Assembly (NCBI GenBank): GCA_019746355.1
Contig: JAIESC010000135.1
Location: 1 to 7,790 of the forward strand
Source of the DNA: Xanthobacteraceae bacterium
GTDB lineage: Bacteria > Pseudomonadota > Alphaproteobacteria > Rhizobiales > Xanthobacteraceae
Direction of reading: 5' to 3'
DNA length: 7,790 bases
The translations under genes were made by a program, and so were the position numbers. A model generated the notes under the pieces. The model was not told the origin of the DNA, made no database searches, and saw only the letters and a list, made by a program, of their open reading frames with translations. Shown in pieces: positions 1 through 7,196 of the stretch. Position 1 is the stretch's first letter; the number at the start of each line of letters is the position of its first letter.

Positions 1-2985
1 AGCCAGACGCTGTTCCTGCCGCAGACCGAATTCCCCATGCGCGCCGGCCTGCCGCAGCGCGAGCCGGAAATCCTGGCGCGCTGGAACAAGATGGGCCTCT
101 ATGACCGGCTGCGCGGAATGGCCAAGGGCCGGACCAGGTTCGTGCTGCATGACGGCCCCCCCTACGCCAACGGCAACATCCATATCGGTCACGCGCTCAA
201 CAAGATCCTCAAGGACGTGGTGACGCGCAGCCAGCAGATGCTCGGCTACGACTCCAACTACGTGCCGGGCTGGGACTGCCACGGCCTGCCGATCGAGTGG
301 AAGATCGAGGAAGAGAACTACCGCTCCAAGAACAAGCCGAAGCCGAACCTGTCCGAGCCCGAGGCGATGGTCGCGTTCCGCAAGGAGTGCCGCGCCTATG
401 CCGAGCACTGGCTCAACGTGCAGCGCGAGGAGTTCAAGCGGCTCGGCGTCGAGGGCGACTGGGACCACCCCTACACGACGATGAGCTTTGCCGCCGAGGC
501 GCAGATCGCCCGCGAGCTGATGAAGTTCGCGGCGAACGGCACGCTCTATCGCGGCTCCAAGCCGGTGATGTGGAGCGTGGTGGAGAAGACCGCGCTCGCC
601 GAGGCCGAGGTGGAGTACGAGGACTACACCTCGGATCAGGTGTGGGTGAAATTTCCGGTGGCGCGCGCCGTAGCGGAACCGGCCGGCGACAACGACGCCA
701 CGGAGCTCGCGGTCAATCTCGTCAACTGGGGCACGGCGGTCGTCATCTGGACGACGACTCCCTGGACGCTGCCCGGCAACCGCGCCATCAGCTTCTCGCC
801 GAAGATCGCCTACAGCGTCTATCGCGTGACCGACGCGCCCGCCGACAACTGGTGCAAGACCGGCGACACGCTGATCCTCGCCGACAAGCTCGCCGCCGAG
901 GTGTTCAAGCAGGCGCGGGTCGCAGCTTATGAGAAGGTGCAGGAGGTCCCGGCCTCGGCGCTGGCCAGCCTGGTCTGCAATCACCCTCTGCAAGCGATGG
1001 GCTACGATTTCGACGTGCCCCTCCTCGCCGGCGATCACGTCACCGACGACGCCGGCACGGGCTTCGTCCACACCGCGCCTGGGCACGGCCGCGACGACTT
1101 CGATATCTGGACGGCAAACGCGCGCAATCTGGAAGCACGCGGCATCAATCCGGCGATCCCGTACACCGTCGACGAGAACGGCGCGTACACCGCGCACGCG
1201 CCCGGCTTCGAAGGCAAGCGCGTCATCAACGACAAGGGCGAGAAGGGCGATGCCAACGAGGCCGTCATCAAGGCGCTCGCCGCGGCCGGCAACATCATCG
1301 CCCGCGGACGGCTCAAGCATCAGTATCCGCATTCGTGGCGGTCGAAGAAGCCGGTCATCTTCCGCAACACGCCGCAGTGGTTCATCGCCATGGACAAGCC
1401 CATCAAGGGCCTCGACGGCACGCTGCGGAACATCGCGCTGCGCGAGATCAAGGCCACGCGCTGGGTGCCGGCCGCGGGCGAGAACCGCATCAACGGCATG
1501 ATCGAGAGCCGCCCGGACTGGGTGATCTCGCGCCAGCGCGCCTGGGGCGTGCCGATCGCGGTGTTCGTGCGCGAGAACCCGGACGGCACGGCGACGATCC
1601 TGGAAGACGAGGCGGTGAACCAGCGCATCGCCGACGCGTTCGAGCAGGAGGGCGCCGACGCCTGGTACAAGGCCGGCGCGCGCGAGCGCTTTCTCGGCAA
1701 GCTTGCCAACGAGGACTGGAAGAAGGTCGACGACATCTGCGACGTCTGGTTCGACTCCGGCTCCACCCATGCCTTCGTGCTGGAGGACCCGAAGCATTTC
1801 CCGTCGCTCTCAGGCATCCGCCGCAAGCATGACGGCGGGCCGGATACGGTAATGTATCTGGAAGGCTCGGACCAGCACCGCGGCTGGTTTCACTCGTCGC
1901 TGCTGGAAAGCGCGGGCACCCGCGGGCGCGCGCCGTTCGACGTGGTGCTGACGCACGGTTTCGTGCTCGACGAGCAGGGCCGCAAGATGTCGAAGTCGCT
2001 CGGTAACGTCACCGCGCCGCAGGACGTGATGAAGTCGTCGGGGGCGGACATCCTGCGCATGTGGGTGTGCGCGTCGGACTATGCCGACGATCTGCGCATC
2101 GGCCCGGAGATCCTGAAAACCACCATCGAGACCTACCGCAAGCTCCGCAACACCATCCGCTGGATGCTCGGCACGCTCGCGCACTTCCACGAGGACGAGC
2201 GCGTCCCGTTCGAGAAGATGCCGGAGCTGGAGCGGCTGATGCTGCACCGGCTGTCCGAGCTCGACGAGCTGGTCCGCAAGGCCTATGTCGATTTCGACTA
2301 CAAGCGCATCTTCGCGGCGCTCAGCTATTTCATGACCACGGACCTGTCGGCGTTCTATTTCGACGTCCGCAAGGATGCGCTCTACTGCGACCCGATTTCC
2401 TCGGTGACCCGCAAGGCGGCGCTCACCGTGGTCGACAACCTGTTCCGCTGCACGGTGACTTGGCTCGCGCCGATGCTCTGCTTCACCGCCGAGGAGGCCT
2501 GGTGCGAGCGCCATCGCTCCGCCGACGCCTCGGTGCATCTCGAGCTGTTTCCCGACGTGCCGAAAGCGTGGCGCGACGACAAGCTCGCCGAGAAGTGGCG
2601 CAAGGTGCGGCTGGTGCGCCGCGCCGTGACCGGGGCGCTGGAGATCGCCCGCGCCGGCAAGCGCATCGGCGCCTCGCTCGAGGCCGATCCGATCGTGCAC
2701 GTGTCAAACCCGGAGCTGTTCGAGGCGGTCGTGGGCGTCAATCTGGAAGAGGTCTGCATCACCTCGGGCGCCACGCTGGTCAACGATGAGGGCCCCCCCG
2801 ATGCGTTCCGCATGCCGGAGGTGTCCGGCGTCGCCGTGGTGGTGAACCTCGCCGAGGGCCGCAAGTGCGCGCGCTCCTGGAAGATCTCGCACACCGTCGG
2901 CACCGATCCGCAATATCCCGATGTGACACCGCGCGACGCGCAAGCGCTGCGCGAGTGGGAAACCATGCGCAAGGCGGCGGAATGA
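1..2985 (+). CDS. ileS: Isoleucyl-tRNA synthetase (IleRS), 5' end cut off
   Basis: Cytoplasmic class I aminoacyl-tRNA synthetase that charges tRNA-Ile and edits mischarged valine. The frame is open from base 1 ([12 protein letters not shown] before the first ATG at 37). IleRS proteins normally have these residues, so the true start lies upstream of the window and ATG 37 is internal. 994 residues are visible, close to full length. Signatures: HIGH at 181-192, [10 protein letters not shown] at 268-297, the CP1 editing core [11 protein letters not shown] at 748-780 and [15 protein letters not shown] at 1054-1098 (editing Asp probably at 1093), CDVWFDSGS near 1738-1764, and KMSKS at 1984-1998. 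The anticodon-binding domain follows. At the C-terminus the zinc-ribbon region is degenerate: KCARSW at 2863-2880 keeps one Cys, and the second Cys pair found in E. coli IleRS is missing. The layout fits the ordinary bacterial (type 1) enzyme. The stop overlaps the lspA start. Confidence 0.97.
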   Translation, partial: SQTLFLPQTEFPMRAGLPQREPEILARWNKMGLYDRLRGMAKGRTRFVLHDGPPYANGNIHIGHALNKILKDVVTRSQQMLGYDSNYVPGWDCHGLPIEWKIEEENYRSKNKPKPNLSEPEAMVAFRKECRAYAEHWLNVQREEFKRLGVEGDWDHPYTTMSFAAEAQIARELMKFAANGTLYRGSKPVMWSVVEKTALAEAEVEYEDYTSDQVWVKFPVARAVAEPAGDNDATELAVNLVNWGTAVVIWTTTPWTLPGNRAISFSPKIAYSVYRVTDAPADNWCKTGDTLILADKLAAEVFKQARVAAYEKVQEVPASALASLVCNHPLQAMGYDFDVPLLAGDHVTDDAGTGFVHTAPGHGRDDFDIWTANARNLEARGINPAIPYTVDENGAYTAHAPGFEGKRVINDKGEKGDANEAVIKALAAAGNIIARGRLKHQYPHSWRSKKPVIFRNTPQWFIAMDKPIKGLDGTLRNIALREIKATRWVPAAGENRINGMIESRPDWVISRQRAWGVPIAVFVRENPDGTATILEDEAVNQRIADAFEQEGADAWYKAGARERFLGKLANEDWKKVDDICDVWFDSGSTHAFVLEDPKHFPSLSGIRRKHDGGPDTVMYLEGSDQHRGWFHSSLLESAGTRGRAPFDVVLTHGFVLDEQGRKMSKSLGNVTAPQDVMKSSGADILRMWVCASDYADDLRIGPEILKTTIETYRKLRNTIRWMLGTLAHFHEDERVPFEKMPELERLMLHRLSELDELVRKAYVDFDYKRIFAALSYFMTTDLSAFYFDVRKDALYCDPISSVTRKAALTVVDNLFRCTVTWLAPMLCFTAEEAWCERHRSADASVHLELFPDVPKAWRDDKLAEKWRKVRLVRRAVTGALEIARAGKRIGASLEADPIVHVSNPELFEAVVGVNLEEVCITSGATLVNDEGPPDAFRMPEVSGVAVVVNLAEGRKCARSWKISHTVGTDPQYPDVTPRDAQALREWETMRKAAE

Positions 2986-3533
2986 GCGGTTCGACGGACG
3001 TGACCGGGGCGGCGCCCATTGCCGCGCGTTATCTCTGGGGGCCGCTCACGGCGTTCGGCCTGCTCACCGCCGTCATCGTCGGCGTGGCCGATCAAGCGTC
3101 CAAGCTTTGGGTCCTCAGGGTCTACGACCTCGCCAGCAAAGGCGCGGTGCAGATCATGCCGTTCGTCGATTTCGTGCTCACCTGGAACACCGGCATCAGC
3201 TACGGCTGGTTTCAGCAGGAAGGCCCGCTCGGCCAGTGGGTGCTGCTGTCGCTCAAGGCCGTCGCGGTGGCCCTGTTGTGGATCTGGCTGGCCCGGGCCG
3301 GCTCCCGCGCCGCGGCGCTGGCGCTCGGGCTGATCATGGGCGGCGCGGTCGGCAACGCCATCGACCGGGTGGCCTATGGGGCGGTCGCCGATTTCGTGCT
3401 GCTGCACATCGAAACCGCGACCTGGCAGTTCAATTGGTACGTCTTTAACCTGGCCGATGTAGCCATCGTTGCCGGCGTTGCCGTCCTCTTGTATGAATCC
3501 CTGCGGGGGGACAGCGCCGTAAAAGCGCCCTGA
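2982..3533 (+). CDS. lspA: Lipoprotein signal peptidase II (LspA)
   Basis: Inner-membrane aspartic peptidase that cuts the signal peptide of diacylglyceryl-modified prolipoproteins just before the lipidated Cys. The protein has 183 residues; the family usually has about 160-180. Four hydrophobic segments are visible at roughly residues 20-37, 84-104, 108-125 and 152-172. Family motifs are present: DQASK at 37-41 (first conserved Asp/Lys block), TWNTGISYG at 67-75, [10 protein letters not shown] at 120-129 with catalytic Asp128, VADF at 135-138, and FNLADVAI at 155-162 with catalytic Asp159. I chose ATG 2982 because it overlaps the ileS stop (ATGA), has a purine-rich AAGGCGGCGGA stretch just upstream, and gives the expected N-terminus. 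The open frame continues back into ileS, but those residues have no LspA character. The overlap suggests translational coupling to ileS, and ileS-lspA adjacency is common in proteobacteria. Confidence 0.96.
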   Translation: MSGSTDVTGAAPIAARYLWGPLTAFGLLTAVIVGVADQASKLWVLRVYDLASKGAVQIMPFVDFVLTWNTGISYGWFQQEGPLGQWVLLSLKAVAVALLWIWLARAGSRAAALALGLIMGGAVGNAIDRVAYGAVADFVLLHIETATWQFNWYVFNLADVAIVAGVAVLLYESLRGDSAVKAP

Positions 3534-3594
3534 ATCCCGGCGATGCTGCTCGTCCGTCCGAAACTGCCGTGGGTTCAAGGGGTTCGGTCTATCC

Positions 3595-3600
3595 GGGTGA
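3595..3600 (+). promoter_or_regulatory. Probable ribosome binding site for the exported hypothetical protein
   Basis: GGGTGA lies 4 bases before ATG 3605. It matches the 3' part (GGTGA) of the full anti-Shine-Dalgarno complement, so the short spacing is acceptable. It favours ATG 3605 over the in-frame GTG at 3569, which has no comparable site. Confidence 0.45.
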
Positions 3601-3604
3601 CGGC

Positions 3605-4327
3605 ATGACAAGTTCCATTTCCACGCCTAATCGCCTTGGCGCCAACCGCCTTGGCGGAAAGGCCATCCGCGCGACCTTCGCCGCCATGATCGGCGCTGCC
3701 GTGATCGTCGGCTGCACCGGCCACGCGGCATGGGCCGAGGACGACGAGGAAGAGCCGCTGGTCGACACCAAGATCATGCGCCACATCCTTCAGGGCCTCG
3801 GCTGGCAGCGCGACGACGGAAACAAGGGCATCCAGTACCGCGAGCGCTCGCCGCTGGTCCTGCCGGGCAGCAGCAGCAAGGAATTGCCGAAGCCGGTGCC
3901 CGCGACGCCTGCGGCCAAGACCGCCGGCTGGCCGGACGATCCGGACGTCAAGCGGCAGAAGCAGCGCCGCGACGCGGAAAAGAACCGCAAGGCCTACGTC
4001 GAAGGCGTCGACGACCGCCCGATGCTGCCGAGCGACTATTCAAGACGGCCGGGGACCGAGGACAAGAACCGGCCGACCCTCCTTGGCAGTCAATCGGCCG
4101 AGGAATCGCAGCGGCCCAGCACCAACCAGGAGCTCGGCTCCAAGAACATCTTCAGCAAGTTCTGGGGCGACAAGTCGCAGGAATACGTGACGTTCACCGG
4201 CGAGCCGAAGCGCGAGACCTTGATCGAGCCGCCGCGCGGCTACCGCACGCCGTCACCCAGCCAGCCGTTCGGCGTCGGCCCGGAAAAGTGGAAAGGCCCG
4301 CAGGACCGTCAGGAACAGGCCAGATAG
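3605..4327 (+). CDS. Exported proline-rich hypothetical protein, possible lipoprotein (DUF3035/BamF-like?)
   Basis: Function unknown; 240 residues. The N-terminus is an export signal: basic residues up to R22, then a hydrophobic stretch at about 23-36. Two processing sites are possible: a lipobox-like IVGC with Cys37, which would make it an LspA substrate, or a signal peptidase I site AWA/ED after residue 44. An acidic run (EDDEEE, 45-50) follows, then a short motif around KIMRHILQGLGW. Next come YRERSPLVLP (78-87), a Pro-rich spacer, GWPDDPDVKR (108-117), and a charged, low-complexity middle. The C-terminal part has NIFSKFWGD (181-189) and LIEPPRGYRTPSPSQPFG (206-223). The pattern 'R-x-PL-x-x-P ... 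Pro-rich ... WP-x-DPDV' and the L-x-x-PP-x-GY motif recall the DUF3035/BamF lipoproteins of Alphaproteobacteria, which I remember as often lying beside lspA and M16 genes. That link is inference. No enzymatic motif is visible. An in-frame GTG at 3569 would add 12 residues without signal-peptide character. Confidence 0.85.
   Translation: MTSSISTPNRLGANRLGGKAIRATFAAMIGAAVIVGCTGHAAWAEDDEEEPLVDTKIMRHILQGLGWQRDDGNKGIQYRERSPLVLPGSSSKELPKPVPATPAAKTAGWPDDPDVKRQKQRRDAEKNRKAYVEGVDDRPMLPSDYSRRPGTEDKNRPTLLGSQSAEESQRPSTNQELGSKNIFSKFWGDKSQEYVTFTGEPKRETLIEPPRGYRTPSPSQPFGVGPEKWKGPQDRQEQAR
3629..3658 (+). repeat. Tandem 15-base duplication in the signal-peptide region
   Basis: Two adjacent 15-base units (3629-3643 and 3644-3658) share CGCCTTGGCG and encode NRLGA then NRLGG. 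The junction contains the perfect palindrome TTGGCGCCAA (3636-3645), and 3646-3657 reads CCGCC-TT-GGCGG, so alternative small hairpins are possible just after the start codon. Confidence 0.7.
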
Positions 4328-4335
4328 ATTTGCCA
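4322..4335 (+). repeat. Direct repeat, copy 1 (AGATAGATTTGCCA)
   Basis: This 14-base sequence recurs at 4411-4424 with a single mismatch (AGAT-A/T-GATTTGCCA). Copy 1 contains the TAG stop (4325-4327) of the upstream hypothetical gene and runs into the palindrome at 4333. It may be a remnant of a local duplication or a paired protein-binding site; the sequence alone does not decide. Confidence 0.6.
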
Positions 4336-4346
4336 CGCATGCGTGG
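4333..4346. repeat. Perfect 14-base palindrome
   Basis: CCACGCATGCGTGG equals its own reverse complement. It sits 6 bases after the stop of the hypothetical gene and 72 bases before the M16 start. With no loop it would make a poor RNA hairpin, so a dimeric DNA-binding site is a possible reading, but no regulator can be named. Confidence 0.6.
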
Positions 4347-4358
4347 GCGGTTTCGCCC
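4345..4358 (+). other. Small hairpin GGGCG-GTTT-CGCCC, no T-tract
   Basis: A 5-base-pair GC stem with a 4-base loop follows and slightly overlaps the palindrome. The downstream sequence is G-rich rather than T-rich, so it lacks the key sign of an intrinsic terminator. It could act as an mRNA-stabilising or attenuating structure, or simply reflect high GC content. Confidence 0.4.
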
Positions 4359-4410
4359 GGGGGCGACCTGCGTAGGCAGCATTGATGTGCCCCAACACCA
4401 AACCCGTGCG

Positions 4411-4424
4411 AGATTGATTTGCCA
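4411..4424 (+). repeat. Direct repeat, copy 2 (AGATTGATTTGCCA), containing the M16 TTG start
   Basis: 13 of 14 bases match the copy at 4322-4335, 89 bases upstream. This copy includes the TTG start codon (4419-4421) of the first M16 gene and the second half of its weak ribosome binding site (CGAG at 4409-4412, 6 bases before TTG). A factor or RNA that recognises the repeat would therefore touch the translation start. That consequence is inference. Confidence 0.6.
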
Positions 4425-5816
4425 AACCTCCATCAGCCCCGCCGTCACGGCCTGACCGCAATCGGTTTCGCCGTCGCTTTCGTTTTTGCTGCGAGCGCAG
4501 CCTTCGCGCAGCAAGCCAAGCCTCAGGCCAAGCCCGACATCGGCCATTTCATGCTGCCGAACGGCCTCGAAGTGGTCGTGATCCCGGACCGGCGCGCGCC
4601 GGTCGTCACCCACATGGTCTGGTACAAGGTCGGTGCCGCCGACGAGACTCCCGGCAAGTCCGGCCTCGCGCATTTCCTCGAGCACCTGCTGTTCAAGGGC
4701 ACCGCCAAAAATCCGGCGGGGCGTTTCTCCAAGGAGGTCGCCGCCGTCGGCGGCCAGGAGAACGCGTTCACCTCGCAGGACTACACCGGCTACTTCCAGC
4801 GCGTCGCCCGCGAGCACCTCAAGGCGATGATGGAGTTCGAGGCCGACCGCATGACCAACCTGGTGCTCACCGACGAGCAGGTGCTGCCGGAGCTCAAGGT
4901 CGTGCTGGAGGAACACAACCAGCGCGTCGCCAACAATCCGCGCGCGCGGCTCTCCGAGCAGATCGACGCGGCGCTCTACCTCAACCATCCTTACGGCCGG
5001 CCGGTCATCGGCTGGCGGCAGGAGATCGAGAAGCTCAATCGCGCAGAGGCGCTGGCGTTCTACAAGCGCTTCTACACGCCCAACAATGCCGTGCTGGTGA
5101 TCGCCGGCGACGTGTCGACCGAGGAGATCCGTGCGCTTGCCGAGGAAACCTACGGCAAGGTGCCGAAGGTGGCGGACATCGCCCCGCGGCTGCGGCCGCA
5201 GGAGCCGCTGCCCGCCGCCGCGCGCCGCCTGACGCTGGCCGATCCGCGCGTGGCGCAGCCCAGCATGCACCGTGCCTATCTCGTGCCGTCGTCGTCGAGC
5301 GCCAAGCCCGGCGAGTCCGAGGCGCTGGAGGTGCTGGCTTTCATCCTCGGCCACGGCAACACCAGCCGGCTCTATCGCGCGCTGGTGGAAGAGCGGGGCC
5401 TCGCCGTTGGCGCCGGCGGCTGGTACAGCGGCAGCGCGCTCGACGCCACGCAGTTCGGCGTCTACGGCTCGCCGAAGCCCGGCGTGGAGCTGCCCCAGCT
5501 CGAAGCCGGGATCGACGCGGTGATCGACGATCTGGTCGCCAACGGCGTCACCGCCGATGAGGTGGAACGCGCGACCAGCCGGCTGATTGCCGAGTCGGTT
5601 TATGCCAAGGACAATCAGGCGACCATGGCGCGCTGGTACGGCGCGGCGCTCACCTCGGGCGGCAGCGTCGAACGGGTGCAGAGCTGGCCCGAGCGCATCC
5701 GCCAGGTGAAGCCCGAGACGGTGAACGCCGTCGCCAAGACTTACCTCGACAAGCGGCGCTCGGTGACCGGCTATCTGGTCAAGGAAGCCGCGCCCACAGG
5801 GGACAAACGCTCGTGA
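4419..5816 (+). CDS. Periplasmic M16 zinc metallopeptidase, catalytic subunit (pitrilysin/insulinase-like)
   Basis: Inverzincin-type peptidase of 465 residues, the usual size of a single M16B subunit. A Sec signal peptide is clear: basic N-region (PRRH, 7-10), hydrophobic core 11-26, probable cleavage AFA/QQ after residue 30, so the mature protein should be periplasmic. The N-terminal M16 domain (about 40-185) has the inverted zinc motif HFLEH, with His85 and His89 as ligands and Glu88 as the catalytic base. Glu165 in VVLEEHN is the probable third ligand, 76 residues on, with the conserved Glu158 seven residues before it. The C-terminal domain (about 190-380) contains YTPNNAVLVIAGDV (219-232) and GNTSRLYRALVEERGLA (313-329), the conserved substrate-contacting R/Y block. 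The start must be non-ATG: an in-frame TGA lies at 4383-4385, no in-frame ATG precedes the signal peptide, and TTG 4419 follows a weak CGAG site. Its partner gene overlaps the 3' end. Natural substrate is unknown. Confidence 0.93.
   Translation: MPNLHQPRRHGLTAIGFAVAFVFAASAAFAQQAKPQAKPDIGHFMLPNGLEVVVIPDRRAPVVTHMVWYKVGAADETPGKSGLAHFLEHLLFKGTAKNPAGRFSKEVAAVGGQENAFTSQDYTGYFQRVAREHLKAMMEFEADRMTNLVLTDEQVLPELKVVLEEHNQRVANNPRARLSEQIDAALYLNHPYGRPVIGWRQEIEKLNRAEALAFYKRFYTPNNAVLVIAGDVSTEEIRALAEETYGKVPKVADIAPRLRPQEPLPAAARRLTLADPRVAQPSMHRAYLVPSSSSAKPGESEALEVLAFILGHGNTSRLYRALVEERGLAVGAGGWYSGSALDATQFGVYGSPKPGVELPQLEAGIDAVIDDLVANGVTADEVERATSRLIAESVYAKDNQATMARWYGAALTSGGSVERVQSWPERIRQVKPETVNAVAKTYLDKRRSVTGYLVKEAAPTGDKRS
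5798..5803 (+). promoter_or_regulatory. Ribosome binding site for the second M16 gene
   Basis: AGGGGA lies 9 bases before GTG 5813, inside the 3' end of the first M16 gene. It supports the GTG start and the 4-base GTGA overlap. Confidence 0.65.
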
Positions 5817-7147
5817 TCCGGACCTTGCGGAGCCTCATTGCCGTTGCCGTGGTAGCGTTTGCAGCCTTTGCGCAGCCGGCTTTCGCCACCAACATCGAGC
5901 GCGTGACCTCGCCGGGCGGCATCGAGGCCTGGCTGGTCCGCGACGCCTCGGTGCCGCTGATCGCGCTGAACTTCTCGTTCGTCGGCGGCGCCAACGAAGA
6001 TCCCGAGGGGAAGGCCGGCACGGCCTATATGGTCTCCTCGATGCTCGACGAGGGCGCGGGGCCGCTCGATTCGCGCGCGTTCCATCAGCAGCTCGAGGAG
6101 AACGCGGTCGAGCTGCGCTTCTCGGTCACCCACGACTACTTCCAGGGCTCGATCAAGCTCCTGAGCGAGCGGCAGGACAAGAGCTTCGAGCTGTTGCGGC
6201 TGGCGCTGAACGAGGCGCGGTTCGAGGCCGAGGCCACCGCCCGCGTGCGCGAGCAGATCATGGCGGCGCTCCGCCGCGAGACCACCGATCCGGGCTCGAT
6301 CGCCGGCCGCACCTGGTGGGGCGCGGCCTTCGCCGGGCATCCCTATGCGCAGCCGAACAACGGCACGCTCGCCTCGGTGCCGACCATCACCGAGGACGAC
6401 CAGAAGGCCTATGCCCGGCGCGTGTTCACGCGCGCGCAGCTGAAGGTCGCGGCGGTCGGCGACATCGACGCCGCCACGCTCGGCAAGGTGCTCGACCGCG
6501 TGTTCGGCGCCCTGCCCGCGGCCGGCGAGCTTCGCAGCGTGCCGAACGCCGAGCCGCGCGAGATCGGACGGCGGATCGTGTCGCAGCTCGCGGTTCCGCA
6601 GGCGGTGATCCGGCTCGGCGGCGCGGGCATCCCGCGCAAGGATCCGGACTTCATGGCCGCCTATCTCGTCAACCACATCCTCGGCGGCGGCTCGTTCACG
6701 TCGCGGCTCTATGACGAGGTGCGCGAAAAACGCGGACTGGCCTATGGCGTCTATTCGTATCTCCTGAACCTCCGCCACACCGCGATGTTCATGGCGAGCA
6801 CGCAGACCAGCGCCGACCAGACCCGCGAGGCGCTGGAGCTGATCGAAAAGGAAATCCGCCGCATGGTGGACGAGGGCCCGACCGAGGCGGAGCTCGCCAA
6901 GGCCAAGGCCTATCTGAAGGGCGCCTACGCGCTGAACTTCGACACCTCCACGAAAATCGCCTCGATGCTGCTGCAGATCCAGCTCGACGACCTCGGCATT
7001 GACTACATCAACCGGCGCAGCGCCATCATCGACGCGGTCACCATCGAGGACGCGCGGCGCGCGGCGAAGCGGCTGGCGGCGGGCGGCGTGCTGACCACGG
7101 TCGTCGGCATGCCGAAGAACCTCGCCTCGAAGGAACCGGGGGGCTGA
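5813..7147 (+). CDS. Periplasmic M16-family protein lacking the zinc site (non-catalytic partner subunit)
   Basis: 444 residues with both M16 domains. A Sec signal peptide is evident (basic RTLR at 3-6, hydrophobic 8-20, probable cleavage AFA/TN after residue 25). Aligning KAGTAYMVSSMLDEG (67-81) with the partner's KSGLAHFLEHLLFKG shows both zinc His and the catalytic Glu replaced by Tyr72, Ser76 and Ser75, so the HxxEH motif is gone and this subunit should not bind catalytic zinc. The C-terminal domain is well kept, with GGGSFTSRLYDEVREKRGLAYG at 291-312. M16B enzymes with one active and one inactive subunit are known, including mitochondrial processing peptidase (beta plus alpha) and the Sphingomonas sp. 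A1 heterodimer, so I infer that the two products assemble together. The start is GTG 5813, overlapping the upstream TGA by 4 bases, which implies coupled translation and matched amounts. Confidence 0.93.
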   Translation: MIRTLRSLIAVAVVAFAAFAQPAFATNIERVTSPGGIEAWLVRDASVPLIALNFSFVGGANEDPEGKAGTAYMVSSMLDEGAGPLDSRAFHQQLEENAVELRFSVTHDYFQGSIKLLSERQDKSFELLRLALNEARFEAEATARVREQIMAALRRETTDPGSIAGRTWWGAAFAGHPYAQPNNGTLASVPTITEDDQKAYARRVFTRAQLKVAAVGDIDAATLGKVLDRVFGALPAAGELRSVPNAEPREIGRRIVSQLAVPQAVIRLGGAGIPRKDPDFMAAYLVNHILGGGSFTSRLYDEVREKRGLAYGVYSYLLNLRHTAMFMASTQTSADQTREALELIEKEIRRMVDEGPTEAELAKAKAYLKGAYALNFDTSTKIASMLLQIQLDDLGIDYINRRSAIIDAVTIEDARRAAKRLAAGGVLTTVVGMPKNLASKEPGG

Positions 7148-7196
7148 TCCCGCGGTTATCCGTCGAGCCTTCCCGACGACATTTTCGAAATTTCCG

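Noticed and set aside
37..39. ATG 37 as the start of ileS
   Set aside because: The frame is open to base 1, and the upstream residues [12 protein letters not shown] match the usual IleRS N-terminal region, so the gene continues off the left edge.
156..162. C7 runs in ileS (156-162 and 2793-2799) as possible frameshift or phase-variation sites
   Set aside because: The reading frame is intact through both and runs of this size are expected in GC-rich genes.
297..932. Alternative + strand frames inside ileS (297-932, 929-1501, 1335-1832, 2061-2789)
   Set aside because: They are Arg/Ala/Gly-rich frame shadows of ileS without domain motifs.
4382..4410. TTGATG at 4382-4387 as a -35 box for the M16 operon
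   Set aside because: No acceptable -10 hexamer lies at the right spacing (the sequence there is CGTGCG).
4339..4455. Small + strand frame starting at ATG 4339 and overlapping the M16 start, as a possible leader peptide
   Set aside because: There is no convincing ribosome binding site and no regulatory codon pattern. The frame is the tail of a longer out-of-frame opening through the upstream gene.
4194..5354. Long minus-strand open frame (386 codons) opposite the first M16 gene
   Set aside because: It mirrors the codon pattern of the real gene on the + strand, has an Arg/Gly/His-rich composition with no recognisable motif, and is a common artefact of GC-rich DNA. The same applies to the minus-strand frames at 1810-2700, 2382-3611 and 5771-6778.
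7161..7187. CGTCG-N8-CGACG stem followed by ATTTT, as a terminator after the M16 pair
   Set aside because: The stem has only 5 base pairs with a large loop, and the T-run is short and offset, so it is too weak to call. The rest of the 49-base gap shows no clear promoter.
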